The position numbers were made by a program, and so were the translations under genes. The notes below the pieces were generated by a model, which was given only the letters and a program-made list of their open reading frames with translations, ran no database searches and was not told where the DNA came from. This document shows positions 1-5,645 of a DNA stretch of 7,257 nucleotides, in pieces. Origin of the DNA: Cytophagales bacterium (GTDB lineage: Bacteria; Bacteroidota; Bacteroidia; Cytophagales; Cyclobacteriaceae); assembly GCA_020063545.1 (NCBI GenBank), contig JAGUUF010000131.1, positions 1 to 7,257 of the forward strand, written 5' to 3'. Each line of letters begins with the position of its first letter. Position 1 is the stretch's first letter.

Positions 1-1386
1 CCTGTTTTCAGGAAAATAGGGAACGCGGCCGATAACCTTGGCCTGGAAACCTATGTGGTGGGTGGTTTTGTGCGCGATGTAATCATGGGCCGGGCCTCGA
101 AAGATGTTGATTTTGTATGTGTAGGGAGTGGCATTGACCTGGCCCAGGCGGTAGCTAACGTTCTGGGGCCGGATGTGCACGTGCACGTATATAAAAATTT
201 CGGAACAGCCCAGATTCCTTACGGTGATTTTAACCTGGAGTTTGTTGGCGCCCGAAAGGAATCGTACCGGAGTGACTCCCGGAAGCCGGTGGTGGAAGAC
301 GGTACCCTGCAGGATGATCAGCTCAGGCGCGATTTTACCATCAATGCCATGGCGTTATGCCTGAACAACAACCGGTTTGGCGACCTGGTTGATCCGTTCG
401 GAGGTGTAGCAGATATTAAGAGAAAAATCATCCGTACACCAACTGATCCGAAGGTAACTTTCACGGATGATCCGCTGCGCATGATGCGCGCCATAAGGTT
501 TGCCTCACAATTTGGTTTTGACATTGAACCCGATACCTATGCCGCCATTACTGAAATGGCCGATCGGATTACCATTGTTTCGCAGGAACGCATTACCGAT
601 GAACTGAACAAAATCATACTTAGCCCGGTACCATCGTACGGATTCAAATTGCTCTTTCATAGCGGTCTGTTAAACCGCTTTTTTCCTGAGTTGGTATTAC
701 TTCATGGTGTTGAATACGTTGGCAACAATGCGCATAAGGATAATTTCTTCCACACCCTTCAGGTACTCGACAATGTTGCAAAAGTCTCCGAAGACTTGTG
801 GCTGCGGTGGGCTGCCATCCTGCACGATATTGCCAAGCCGCAAACCAAACGCTACGATAAAGCCCAGGGCTGGACTTTCCACGGACATGAAGATAAAGGT
901 GCGCGCATGGTGCCCGCTATTTTCAGGCGCTTAAAACTGCCGATGGATGAAAAAATGAAGTTTGTGCAGAAACTGGTGCGGCTGCACCTGCGCCCGATAC
1001 CGCTGGCCAAAGAAGTAACGGATTCGGCCGTTCGGAGGCTGCTTTTTGATGCCGGTGATGATGTTGATGCGTTAATGAAACTGTGCCGGGCCGATGTTAC
1101 GTCCAAGAATATGGATAAGGTAGGTCGCTTTTTGAAAAATTTTGATTTGGTTGAACGAAAAATGGCTGAAGTAGAAGAGAAAGACAGGGTACGAAACTTT
1201 CAGCCTCCCGTTACCGGTGATGAAATCATCCGGATATTCAACCTGACCCCCGGCCCGATTATTAAGGAAATCAAGGAAGAAATAAAGGAGGCAATCCTGG
1301 ATGGCACTATCCGGAACGACCGGCAGGAGGCACTTGACTTTATGCTAAAAAAGGCAAAAGAACGGGGGCTGGAACCAGTAGGCTAA
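1..1386 (+). CDS. cca: CCA tRNA nucleotidyltransferase with HD domain (5' end outside window)
   Basis: This enzyme adds or repairs the CCA end of tRNAs in the cytoplasm from CTP and ATP. The reading frame is open from base 1, so the gene begins upstream; the 461 residues present are nearly the full length of this family (about 470-480 in Bacteroidota). A GTG at 55 is not the start, because the 18 codons before it (PVFRKIGNAADNLGLETY) read like the normal N-terminus. Numbering from base 1: GGFVRD at 21-26, the catalytic carboxylates D35-V-D37, RRDFTINAMA at 109-118, DDPLRMMRAIRFA at 156-168, and ERITDELNKI after it make up a class II nucleotidyltransferase head and neck. An HD phosphohydrolase-type domain follows, with H275-D276 in LHDIAKP and a FHGHE motif. 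Class II CCA-adding, A-adding and poly(A) polymerases look alike; CCA-adding is the likely role here, but that is a family inference. Confidence 0.88.
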   Translation, partial: PVFRKIGNAADNLGLETYVVGGFVRDVIMGRASKDVDFVCVGSGIDLAQAVANVLGPDVHVHVYKNFGTAQIPYGDFNLEFVGARKESYRSDSRKPVVEDGTLQDDQLRRDFTINAMALCLNNNRFGDLVDPFGGVADIKRKIIRTPTDPKVTFTDDPLRMMRAIRFASQFGFDIEPDTYAAITEMADRITIVSQERITDELNKIILSPVPSYGFKLLFHSGLLNRFFPELVLLHGVEYVGNNAHKDNFFHTLQVLDNVAKVSEDLWLRWAAILHDIAKPQTKRYDKAQGWTFHGHEDKGARMVPAIFRRLKLPMDEKMKFVQKLVRLHLRPIPLAKEVTDSAVRRLLFDAGDDVDALMKLCRADVTSKNMDKVGRFLKNFDLVERKMAEVEEKDRVRNFQPPVTGDEIIRIFNLTPGPIIKEIKEEIKEAILDGTIRNDRQEALDFMLKKAKERGLEPVG

Positions 1387-1389
1387 CGT

Positions 1390-1418
1390 GCAACCCTTTT
1401 TCTCGTTACCTGTCTTTA
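1390..1418 (+). promoter_or_regulatory. Candidate ECF-type promoter in front of the sigma factor gene
   Basis: A GCAACCC followed by a T-run (1390-1401) and a GTCTTTA (1412-1418) are separated so that AAC (1392-1394) and GTC (1412-1414) have 17 nt between them. This resembles the -35 AAC and -10 GTC/CGTC elements of ECF sigma promoters. Transcription would start near 1424, leaving a leader of about a dozen bases before the TTG start at 1437. The position suggests that the sigma factor transcribes its own gene. No general Bacteroidota -7 box is seen here. Confidence 0.5.
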
Positions 1419-1436
1419 GTAAACTGAAAGCGGCAC

Positions 1437-2000
1437 TTGGACACCGAAACCCTGAACATTCACCGCGATTTAATTGAGCGCTGTAAGCAGGGCGATGAAC
1501 AGGCTTACCTAAGGTTATATAAACTTTATGCTAAAGCTATGTACAACACAGCTTTTCGCATTTCAGGCAGCGGAGAAGAAGCTGAGGATGTGCTGCAGGA
1601 AGCTTTCATTAGTGCCTTCCGTAACCTGGCCGATTACCGGGGCGATGCCAGTTTTGGTTCATGGCTGAAACGAATTGTAATTAATAAAGCAATAAATGCA
1701 CTTAAAAAGCGTAAACATGAATTGATGCCTGAAGATGAATTGTTTGATGTTGCCGATGAAATTGAAGAACGTGATATGCCTGAGTTGACTATTGAACGGG
1801 TACGTGCCGCGGTGATGCAATTACCCGATGGATACCGCTCTGTTTTATCGCTGTACTTGCTGGAGGGATACGACCACCAGGAGATTGCTGAAATTATGAG
1901 GATCACGGAATCAACATCCAAATCGCAATTAAGCAGGGCTAAGAATAAACTAAAGCAACTTTTAACGTTAAAAACTAACCACCATGGATCGCAAAATTGA
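1437..2000 (+). CDS. ECF-family RNA polymerase sigma factor (sigma-70 family)
   Basis: This 187-residue protein is an alternative sigma factor of the extracytoplasmic-function type. Sigma region 2 spans about residues 13-92, with the DVLQEAF core contact motif at 51-57 and the FGSWLKRIVINKA helix at 73-85. An acidic linker (about 94-118) leads to sigma region 4 at about 125-178, where LPDGYRSVLSLYLLEGYDHQEIAEIM is the helix-turn-helix that reads the -35 element. Regions 1 and 3 are absent, as expected for ECF factors. The start is TTG at 1437: an in-frame TGA at 1425-1427 excludes anything earlier and the next ATG would remove part of region 2. The gene overlaps the next one by 17 nt, which implies translational coupling to a probable regulator. 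An ECF-like promoter stands directly upstream. The stimulus and regulon cannot be read from the sequence. Confidence 0.93.
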   Translation: MDTETLNIHRDLIERCKQGDEQAYLRLYKLYAKAMYNTAFRISGSGEEAEDVLQEAFISAFRNLADYRGDASFGSWLKRIVINKAINALKKRKHELMPEDELFDVADEIEERDMPELTIERVRAAVMQLPDGYRSVLSLYLLEGYDHQEIAEIMRITESTSKSQLSRAKNKLKQLLTLKTNHHGSQN

Positions 2001-2499
2001 AGATTTTATCCGGCAACACAGGCCTGAGTTCGATGATAAAGAACCTTCCGGCCGGGTGTGGGCGGAGGTTCGCAACAGCCTGCCGTTAGGTAACGGGTGG
2101 ATTCGTTCTCTGGCCGTATGGCGTGCTGCTGCTATATTTTTTATGGCTGCTTCGGCATTTTTGCTCTGGCAGCGGGTGGGGGAGAGCAAAGGCGAACAAG
2201 CAACTTTACGCGAATTCCAGGATGTTGAAATGTTCTATAACGACCAGATTGCAGTTAAGATTGAGTTGATTGAGGCCAACAGCAATGCAGAAGGCGCTTT
2301 GAACGGCTTTACAAAAGATTTTCACCAGCTTGAAGCGATGTACCAGGTATTAAAAGAAGAAATGAAAGCGAGGCCAAGCAAACAGGTAAAGGACGCACTT
2401 GTTCTTAACCTGCTTATCCGGATTGACCTGCTGAACCAGCAACTACACAAACTTGAGAAGTCAACTTTGACAAAGGAAGAAGGCAAAAATGCTATCTGA
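1984..2499 (+). CDS. Single-pass membrane protein, probable anti-sigma factor or sigma regulator
   Basis: The 171-residue product has a charged cytoplasmic N-terminus (1-42, with FIRQHRPEFDDKEPSGRVWAEV), one hydrophobic segment at about 44-63 (rich in Ala, Phe, Leu) and a charged, helical, coiled-coil-like region at about 76-160. That topology, cytoplasmic N-terminus, one membrane pass and external C-terminus, fits an anti-sigma factor. The ATG at 1984 lies inside the end of the sigma gene (17-nt overlap), the usual arrangement of a sigma factor and its partner. The protein has no cysteine, so it is not a zinc-binding (ZAS, HxxxCxxC) anti-sigma factor. The N-terminal motif resembles uncharacterised partners of ECF factors in Cytophagales, as I recall. 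Anti-sigma function is inferred from topology and context, not from a recognised domain. Confidence 0.7.
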   Translation: MDRKIEDFIRQHRPEFDDKEPSGRVWAEVRNSLPLGNGWIRSLAVWRAAAIFFMAASAFLLWQRVGESKGEQATLREFQDVEMFYNDQIAVKIELIEANSNAEGALNGFTKDFHQLEAMYQVLKEEMKARPSKQVKDALVLNLLIRIDLLNQQLHKLEKSTLTKEEGKNAI

Positions 2500-2507
2500 A
2501 ACCGGTA

Positions 2508-3215
2508 TCAATATTCGGTTGCCAGTTCGAAGGGCTCTTTTGCCGAATCAATTACCTTGCCGTCTTCGCATTTCAGTACGCGGCTCGGAAACTTTTTAAT
2601 TAACCCGTAATCGTGTGTGGCCATTAAAACGGCTGTGCCGCTTTTGTTAATCTGCTGGAATAATTTAAGTATACCGTAGGATACCTCAGGGTCCAGGTTG
2701 CCGGTGGGTTCATCGGCAATCAGAATAACGGGTTCGTTAATCATGGCTCGGGCAATAACCACGCGTTGTTGTTCCCCGCCAGAGAGTTGGTGGGGCATCT
2801 TCTTTTCTACCGAGCCTAACCCTACCTGCATCAAAACCTCGCTGAGCCGGGCCTTTATTTTGGCATTGTCGCGCCAGCCGGTCGCCTTCATTACAAACAG
2901 CAAGTTATCGGCCACGGTGCGATCGGAGAAGAGCTGGAAATCCTGAAATATTATCCCAAGTTTTCTCCGCAATAGTGGTACCTGCGAGGATTTTATCCCC
3001 CTGATGGTAAAGCCTGCCACACTGATGTCGCCCAGCCTTAGGGGGAGGTCGGCATACAGGGTTTTCAGTAATGAAGATTTACCCGAGCCGGTGCGCCCTA
3101 CCAGGAATACGAACTCGCCCTTCTCAATTTCGAAATTGATATTGGCCAGCACGGTGTTATGGTCCTGGAAGATGTGGGCATCTTTAACTCGAATAACCGG
3201 ATCAGTGGAGAACAT
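2508..3215 (-). CDS. ftsE: FtsE-like ABC transporter ATP-binding protein
   Basis: This 235-residue ATPase has every ABC motif in order: Walker A GRTGSGKSS (40-48), Q-loop Gln91 in FQDFQLF, signature LSGGEQQR (144-151), Walker B ILIADEP (164-170) with the D-loop NLD, and the switch His201 in ATHD. The IIFQDFQLF, DRTVADNL and DEPTGNLDP stretches are those of the FtsE/LolD/MacB branch, and the length fits FtsE. FtsE works with the membrane protein FtsX to control peptidoglycan hydrolases during division. No ftsX or other permease lies in the window, so FtsE rather than another ATPase of this branch is a judgement. The gene starts 7 nt after the aldolase gene on the same strand and probably shares its transcript. 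Its stop is 8 nt from the convergent sigma-regulator gene. Confidence 0.82.
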   Translation of the reverse strand: MFSTDPVIRVKDAHIFQDHNTVLANINFEIEKGEFVFLVGRTGSGKSSLLKTLYADLPLRLGDISVAGFTIRGIKSSQVPLLRRKLGIIFQDFQLFSDRTVADNLLFVMKATGWRDNAKIKARLSEVLMQVGLGSVEKKMPHQLSGGEQQRVVIARAMINEPVILIADEPTGNLDPEVSYGILKLFQQINKSGTAVLMATHDYGLIKKFPSRVLKCEDGKVIDSAKEPFELATEY

Positions 3216-3222
3216 AGGCGGA

Positions 3223-3879
3223 TCAGCTGTTCGCCTTTTTATGATCAGTTAAAAATTTCTCCAGCCCGATATCCGTTAACGGATGCTTCAGCAACCCGGT
3301 AATCACGGCAAGGGGGCAGGTGGCCACATCAGCTCCGATTTCGGCACAGTTAATCAGGTGCATAACATGGCGGATGGAGGCTGCCAGGATTTCGGTTTCA
3401 AAATTGTAGTTGTTGTAGATAAGCCTGATTTGCGCAATTAAATCGAGTCCATCCTGCGAAACATCATCCAGCCGGCCAAGGAAGGGGGATACATAACTTG
3501 CCCCGGCTTTGGCTGCCAGGATGGCTTGCCCTGCCGAAAACACGAGCGTGCAATTGGTGCGTATGCCCTCAGACGAAAATTTTTTCAGTGCTTTAACGCC
3601 ATCCTTTATCATAGGCACTTTTACCACAATTTTATCATCAATCTTCGCCAGTTCTCTGCCTTCTTTCAGGATGTTCTCGTAATCTGTGGCAATTACTTCG
3701 GCACTTACGTTGTTATCCACAATGTTACAGATGGCCTTGTAGTGGGCCCGGATGCCGGCCTCGCCTTTAATGCCTTCTTTGGCCATCAGCGATGGATTGG
3801 TGGTTACGCCATCCAAAACGCCCAAATCGTAGGCTTCTTTAATTTCATTCAGGTTGGCGGTATCAATAAAAAACTTCAT
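3223..3879 (-). CDS. Small transaldolase / fructose-6-phosphate aldolase family enzyme (TalC/FSA type)
   Basis: This is a 218-residue class I aldolase of the short transaldolase family, active in the cytoplasm on pentose-phosphate or sugar-phosphate intermediates. Visible motifs are MKFFIDTANL with Asp6, TTNPSL (26-31), the Schiff-base Lys87 in VVKVPM, NCTLVFS (109-115), SPFLGRLDD (131-139) with the phosphate-binding Arg136, and AASIR (166-170). The start is the ATG at 3879, which gives the family's exact N-terminus; a longer frame to 3939 would run into the SRP RNA gene and add 20 unrelated residues. By alignment with E. coli FSA from memory, Glu61 replaces Gln59 and Phe133 replaces Tyr131, as in true transaldolases. 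I therefore favour transaldolase activity although the automatic name would be fructose-6-phosphate aldolase (fsa). The ftsE-like gene follows after 7 nt. Confidence 0.92.
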   Translation of the reverse strand: MKFFIDTANLNEIKEAYDLGVLDGVTTNPSLMAKEGIKGEAGIRAHYKAICNIVDNNVSAEVIATDYENILKEGRELAKIDDKIVVKVPMIKDGVKALKKFSSEGIRTNCTLVFSAGQAILAAKAGASYVSPFLGRLDDVSQDGLDLIAQIRLIYNNYNFETEILAASIRHVMHLINCAEIGADVATCPLAVITGLLKHPLTDIGLEKFLTDHKKANS

Positions 3880-3923
3880 GAGGTAGTGGTTTGACGGTAA
3901 AATTAACGATTGGAAAAATAAAA

Positions 3924-4018
3924 AATGGCAAACCAACATCGCACCGCTACAACCGCCTACCCTTGCTACCTTCCGGTCCTGGGGGAGTTCAGCAGGAGCT
4001 GGTCGTGCCGGCTTGCCG
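3924..4018 (-). ncRNA. ffs: Signal recognition particle RNA (small bacterial SRP RNA, 4.5S type)
   Basis: On the minus strand the conserved helix-8 hairpin is present: CAGGACC, GGAA tetraloop, GGTAGCAAGGG, matching the universal SRP RNA core that binds Ffh. The ends close on each other: GGCAAGCC at 4017-4010 pairs with GGTTTGCC at 3934-3927 (one G-U pair), giving a rod of about 90-95 nt. A run of six T follows at once (3925-3920 read on the minus strand), then a second T-rich stretch, so the closing helix and tail can act as the terminator. A strong -7 box ends 4 nt before the 5' end. The RNA with Ffh targets membrane and secreted proteins to the translocon. Ends are accurate to a few bases. 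Confidence 0.93.
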
Positions 4019-4021
4019 GGA

Positions 4022-4030
4022 GCAAATATA
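4022..4030 (-). promoter_or_regulatory. Bacteroidota -7 promoter box of the SRP RNA gene
   Basis: Read on the minus strand this is TATATTTGC, an exact match to the Bacteroidota sigma-A -7 consensus TAnnTTTG. The distance to the predicted 5' end of the SRP RNA (about 4017) suits a start 5-7 nt downstream. The -33 TTTG element at the expected distance is not clear; a TTC-containing stretch near 4050 is the nearest candidate. Confidence 0.7.
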
Positions 4031-4041
4031 CTTGAAATTTC

Positions 4042-4090
4042 AAACCTGAACCTTTAGCCCAAAACCTTGAACCTGGAACTTTGGATCTGG
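4042..4090. repeat. Degenerate heptamer tandem repeat
   Basis: About seven units with a 7-nt period can be read on the plus strand: AACCTG (4043), AACCTTT (4049), AGCCCAA (4056, poor), AACCTTG (4063), AACCTGG (4070), AACTTTG (4077) and GATCTGG (4084). The array fills most of the gap between the small gene ending at 4106 and the SRP RNA promoter, and may overlap its -33 region. It has no open reading frame of note. Its function is unknown. Confidence 0.6.
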
Positions 4091-4105
4091 GCTTTTACCA
4101 GCACC

Positions 4106-4345
4106 TTATGCCAGGCCTGAAAGGTACAGGTTAAACTCCAGCGGGTTGCAAGGCTCAAATTCATCGGCTTTTAGATCTTCAAAGATTTGTTCGTCAAATT
4201 CAAGTTCCCGGAATACCGTATCGCCCGCAGCCGAGCGTGTAATTTCCGTGCCCGTATAGTGAATAGGATTAACTTTAACCAGTACCAGGTTGCCGGCAAT
4301 TGTTTTCTTAAAATACTGGTGAACGATGTTCTGGTTTTTTGCCAT
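4106..4345 (-). CDS. Conserved-looking small protein of unknown function (79 aa)
   Basis: I do not recognise a named family. The 79-residue product is soluble-looking, without signal peptide, membrane segment or cysteine cluster (one Cys, at about 66). It begins MAKNQNIVHQYFKK, has a mixed beta-rich middle (NLVLVKVNPIHYTGTEI), and ends in an acidic tract (ELEFDEQIFEDLKADEFEP) followed by NPLEFNLYLSGLA. The codon choice and amino-acid composition resemble the surrounding real genes, and the acidic C-terminal motif looks like small hypothetical proteins of Cytophagales I recall, which favours a real gene. The overlapping frames in the same stretch have poor composition. It starts 19 nt from the divergently read acetyltransferase gene and ends just before the heptamer repeat. 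Confidence 0.72.
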   Translation of the reverse strand: MAKNQNIVHQYFKKTIAGNLVLVKVNPIHYTGTEITRSAAGDTVFRELEFDEQIFEDLKADEFEPCNPLEFNLYLSGLA

Positions 4346-4364
4346 GATCCGTTAGCTTCGTTAT

Positions 4365-4937
4365 ATGCCATTGCCCATGCCTTACTCCATATCGGCCGGT
4401 AACCTTGTGCTTAGGCGGCTAAGGTACGAAGATGCTGAAGAAATTTTCTTCACCTATGCCAGCAAGCATGAAGGCACGCGCTTTGTATCCTGGCCTACCC
4501 ACCAGCGGATGAGGGATACCCGTGAGTATCTTCGTTATGCGGTTAAGGCCTGGGATGCCGGCAGGGATTATTCGTTCAGCATCCGGTTTTCGGACTCAAA
4601 CCGGTTGGTTGGAAGCATTGGTGCCATTAATGATAACGGCAAAATCCAGTTTGGATACATCATCGCTCCTTCGCAGTGGGGCAGGGGTTATGCCACAACG
4701 GCAGCGCAAGCGCTGCTAAACGTTTTAATTACCTTGCCGGGTGTTAAAGAAATTAAAACTTTTGTTGATGCTGAGAATACGGCTTCCGTAAGGGTTTTAC
4801 AGAAGTGCGGACTGATTGAAGAGGCGCGCGTGCCTGCCTATTACCGGTTTGTTAACCAAAACAACAAGCCAAAAGACTGCATCCTGTTCAGGCTGGAACT
4901 GCCGGCAAATCCAAATAAGGCAGGCGCACCCGTGTAA
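4365..4937 (+). CDS. GNAT-family N-acetyltransferase (RimJ/RimL-like)
   Basis: The 190-residue protein has the layout of the RimJ/RimL branch of GNAT acetyltransferases, which move an acetyl group from acetyl-CoA to an amine on a protein or small molecule. LVLRRLRYEDAEEIF (14-28) is the usual first strand and helix, FGYIIAPSQWGRGYATTA (97-113) holds the acetyl-CoA pyrophosphate loop QWGRGYA, and DAENTASVRVLQKCGL (135-150) is the typical Asn/Ser helix before the last strands. The substrate cannot be deduced. A stop at 4353-4355 limits the start to the ATG at 4365 or the one at 4377; the second gives the more usual short N-terminus (MPYSISAGNL). The 3' end overlaps the convergent gene by 50 nt. 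Confidence 0.88.
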   Translation: MPLPMPYSISAGNLVLRRLRYEDAEEIFFTYASKHEGTRFVSWPTHQRMRDTREYLRYAVKAWDAGRDYSFSIRFSDSNRLVGSIGAINDNGKIQFGYIIAPSQWGRGYATTAAQALLNVLITLPGVKEIKTFVDAENTASVRVLQKCGLIEEARVPAYYRFVNQNNKPKDCILFRLELPANPNKAGAPV

Positions 4938-5352
4938 TCAGCTCTTCTTCCAATTGGCCGGCCCAGGTTTCAAGGTATGTGACAACATCTTCCTTTACGT
5001 TATACTGGAGGTTACGCCTGTTTTCGGGCAGTCGCCTTCTTACCTGCGGATCGGAGAGGCGTTCCAGGTGTTTCAGGTCATCTATATCGAAACCAAATGC
5101 GAGCATTTCGGAAATGAGGTCATCCATCGGGAGGCCGCTGGCGGGGCAATAGTCATTAAGTTGCTCGCTCCAATCGCCATGGCGTTGCATGGCCCGTGTG
5201 TGAATTTCGTCCTTGCGAAGCCGGGTTACCTGCTGGGCAAGAAACCCGCAGTTGCATAAGCCCATATGCCCCCACTGGTATGCGGTACTTTCTTTTAGCA
5301 ATGTGGCTGTTTTGCGCAGGGCTTCGATAACGTCTGGTGTGATAGCTGCCAT
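4888..5352 (-). CDS. Uncharacterised protein with conserved YQWGHMGxCNCG motif (154 aa)
   Basis: I cannot assign a function. The 154-residue product has no signal peptide or membrane segment. Its N-terminal helix (7-22) leads to YQWGHMGLCNCGFLAQ (25-40), with His29, Cys33 and Cys35. Then comes HGDWSEQLNDYCPASGLPMDDLI (58-80), with Asp60, Trp61 and Cys69, and next a DDLKHLERLSDPQV stretch (91-104). The clustering of His and Cys, with Asp and Glu nearby, suggests a metal-binding or redox-active site, which is an inference. As I recall, proteins with the same AYQWGH..CNCG..AQ pattern and a DYCP motif occur as hypothetical proteins in Bacteroidota. The C-terminus (105-154) is charged and less distinctive. 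The last 50 bases overlap the acetyltransferase gene read the other way. The ATG at 5352 directly precedes the first predicted helix. Confidence 0.82.
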   Translation of the reverse strand: MAAITPDVIEALRKTATLLKESTAYQWGHMGLCNCGFLAQQVTRLRKDEIHTRAMQRHGDWSEQLNDYCPASGLPMDDLISEMLAFGFDIDDLKHLERLSDPQVRRRLPENRRNLQYNVKEDVVTYLETWAGQLEEELITRVRLPYLDLPAVPA

Positions 5353-5362
5353 ATCCGGATAA

Positions 5363-5370
5363 ACAAAATA
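5363..5370 (-). promoter_or_regulatory. Weak candidate -7 box for the 154-aa gene
   Basis: Read on the minus strand, TATTTTGT resembles TAnnTTTG with a spacing one base short. It lies only 11 nt before the ATG at 5352, so the message would have a very short leader. It is the best match in the 98-nt gap shared with the divergent THX gene. Confidence 0.25.
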
Positions 5371-5403
5371 GGCGACTTTAAGTTACAAAAAGAGCACGTC
5401 AAT

Positions 5404-5434
5404 TTTGTATTTCGCTGATTGTTGTTATACTTGC
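5404..5434 (+). promoter_or_regulatory. Bacteroidota-type promoter of the THX (and possibly trp) transcript
   Basis: TTTG at 5404-5407 and TATACTTGC at 5426-5434 match the Bacteroidota -33 (TTTG) and -7 (TAnnTTTG, one mismatch) elements with an 18-nt spacer. Transcription would begin near 5439, about 12 nt before the THX ATG. No comparable box is found within the THX gene, so this may also be the promoter that feeds the trp leader and trpE. Confidence 0.6.
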
Positions 5435-5450
5435 GCAGAAAGAAACCAAT

Positions 5451-5642
5451 ATGGGCAAAGGCGATAAAAAGTCGAAGAAGGGTAAACGCTGGAGAGGTTC
5501 GTATGGAGTTACCCGCAACCGGAAGGCCATTAAGGCCAGGTTAAAGCGCTCTGCATCGGCATCGGCAAAGCCAGCTGTTGAAGCAGGTGCCGCAGCGTCA
5601 GCAGCAAAGCCGCGTAAAACAGCCAGGAAAAAAGCATCGTAA
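5451..5642 (+). CDS. 30S ribosomal protein THX (bTHX)
   Basis: The first 27 residues, beginning MGKGDKKSKKGKRWRGSYG, match the Thx peptide known from the Thermus small subunit (MGKGD..T..GK.WRGTYG), which sits in a cavity at the top of the 30S head and stabilises rRNA there. The Thermus peptide is about 26 residues, whereas this product has 63. Residues 34-63 are an Ala/Ser/Lys-rich tail, ending KPRKTARKKAS, that resembles a histone H1-like or disordered basic tail. The protein is extremely basic throughout and has no membrane segment. A Bacteroidota promoter lies just upstream. The stop codon is 3 nt before the ATG of the trp leader peptide and in the same frame, so THX and the trp leader are probably on one transcript. 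Confidence 0.92.
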   Translation: MGKGDKKSKKGKRWRGSYGVTRNRKAIKARLKRSASASAKPAVEAGAAASAAKPRKTARKKAS

Positions 5643-5645
5643 CGA

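Noticed and set aside
55..57. GTG at 55 as start of the CCA-adding enzyme
   Set aside because: The frame is open to base 1 and the upstream residues match the family's N-terminal part, including the strand before GGFVRD.
852..1106. 84-aa minus-strand frame inside cca
   Set aside because: It is antisense to the HD domain region and has shadow-like composition.
2500..2520. Inverted repeat AACCG ... CGGTT between convergent genes as a shared terminator
   Set aside because: Only 5 bp (6 with a G-U) and no T-run on either side.
3880..3939. Upstream extension of the aldolase gene to 3939
   Set aside because: The 20 extra residues are not in the family and the stretch includes the 3' end and T-tail of the SRP RNA.
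4171..4371. 66-aa and 71-aa frames overlapping the 79-aa gene
   Set aside because: They lie in alternative frames of the same stretch, with poorer composition and no recognisable motif.
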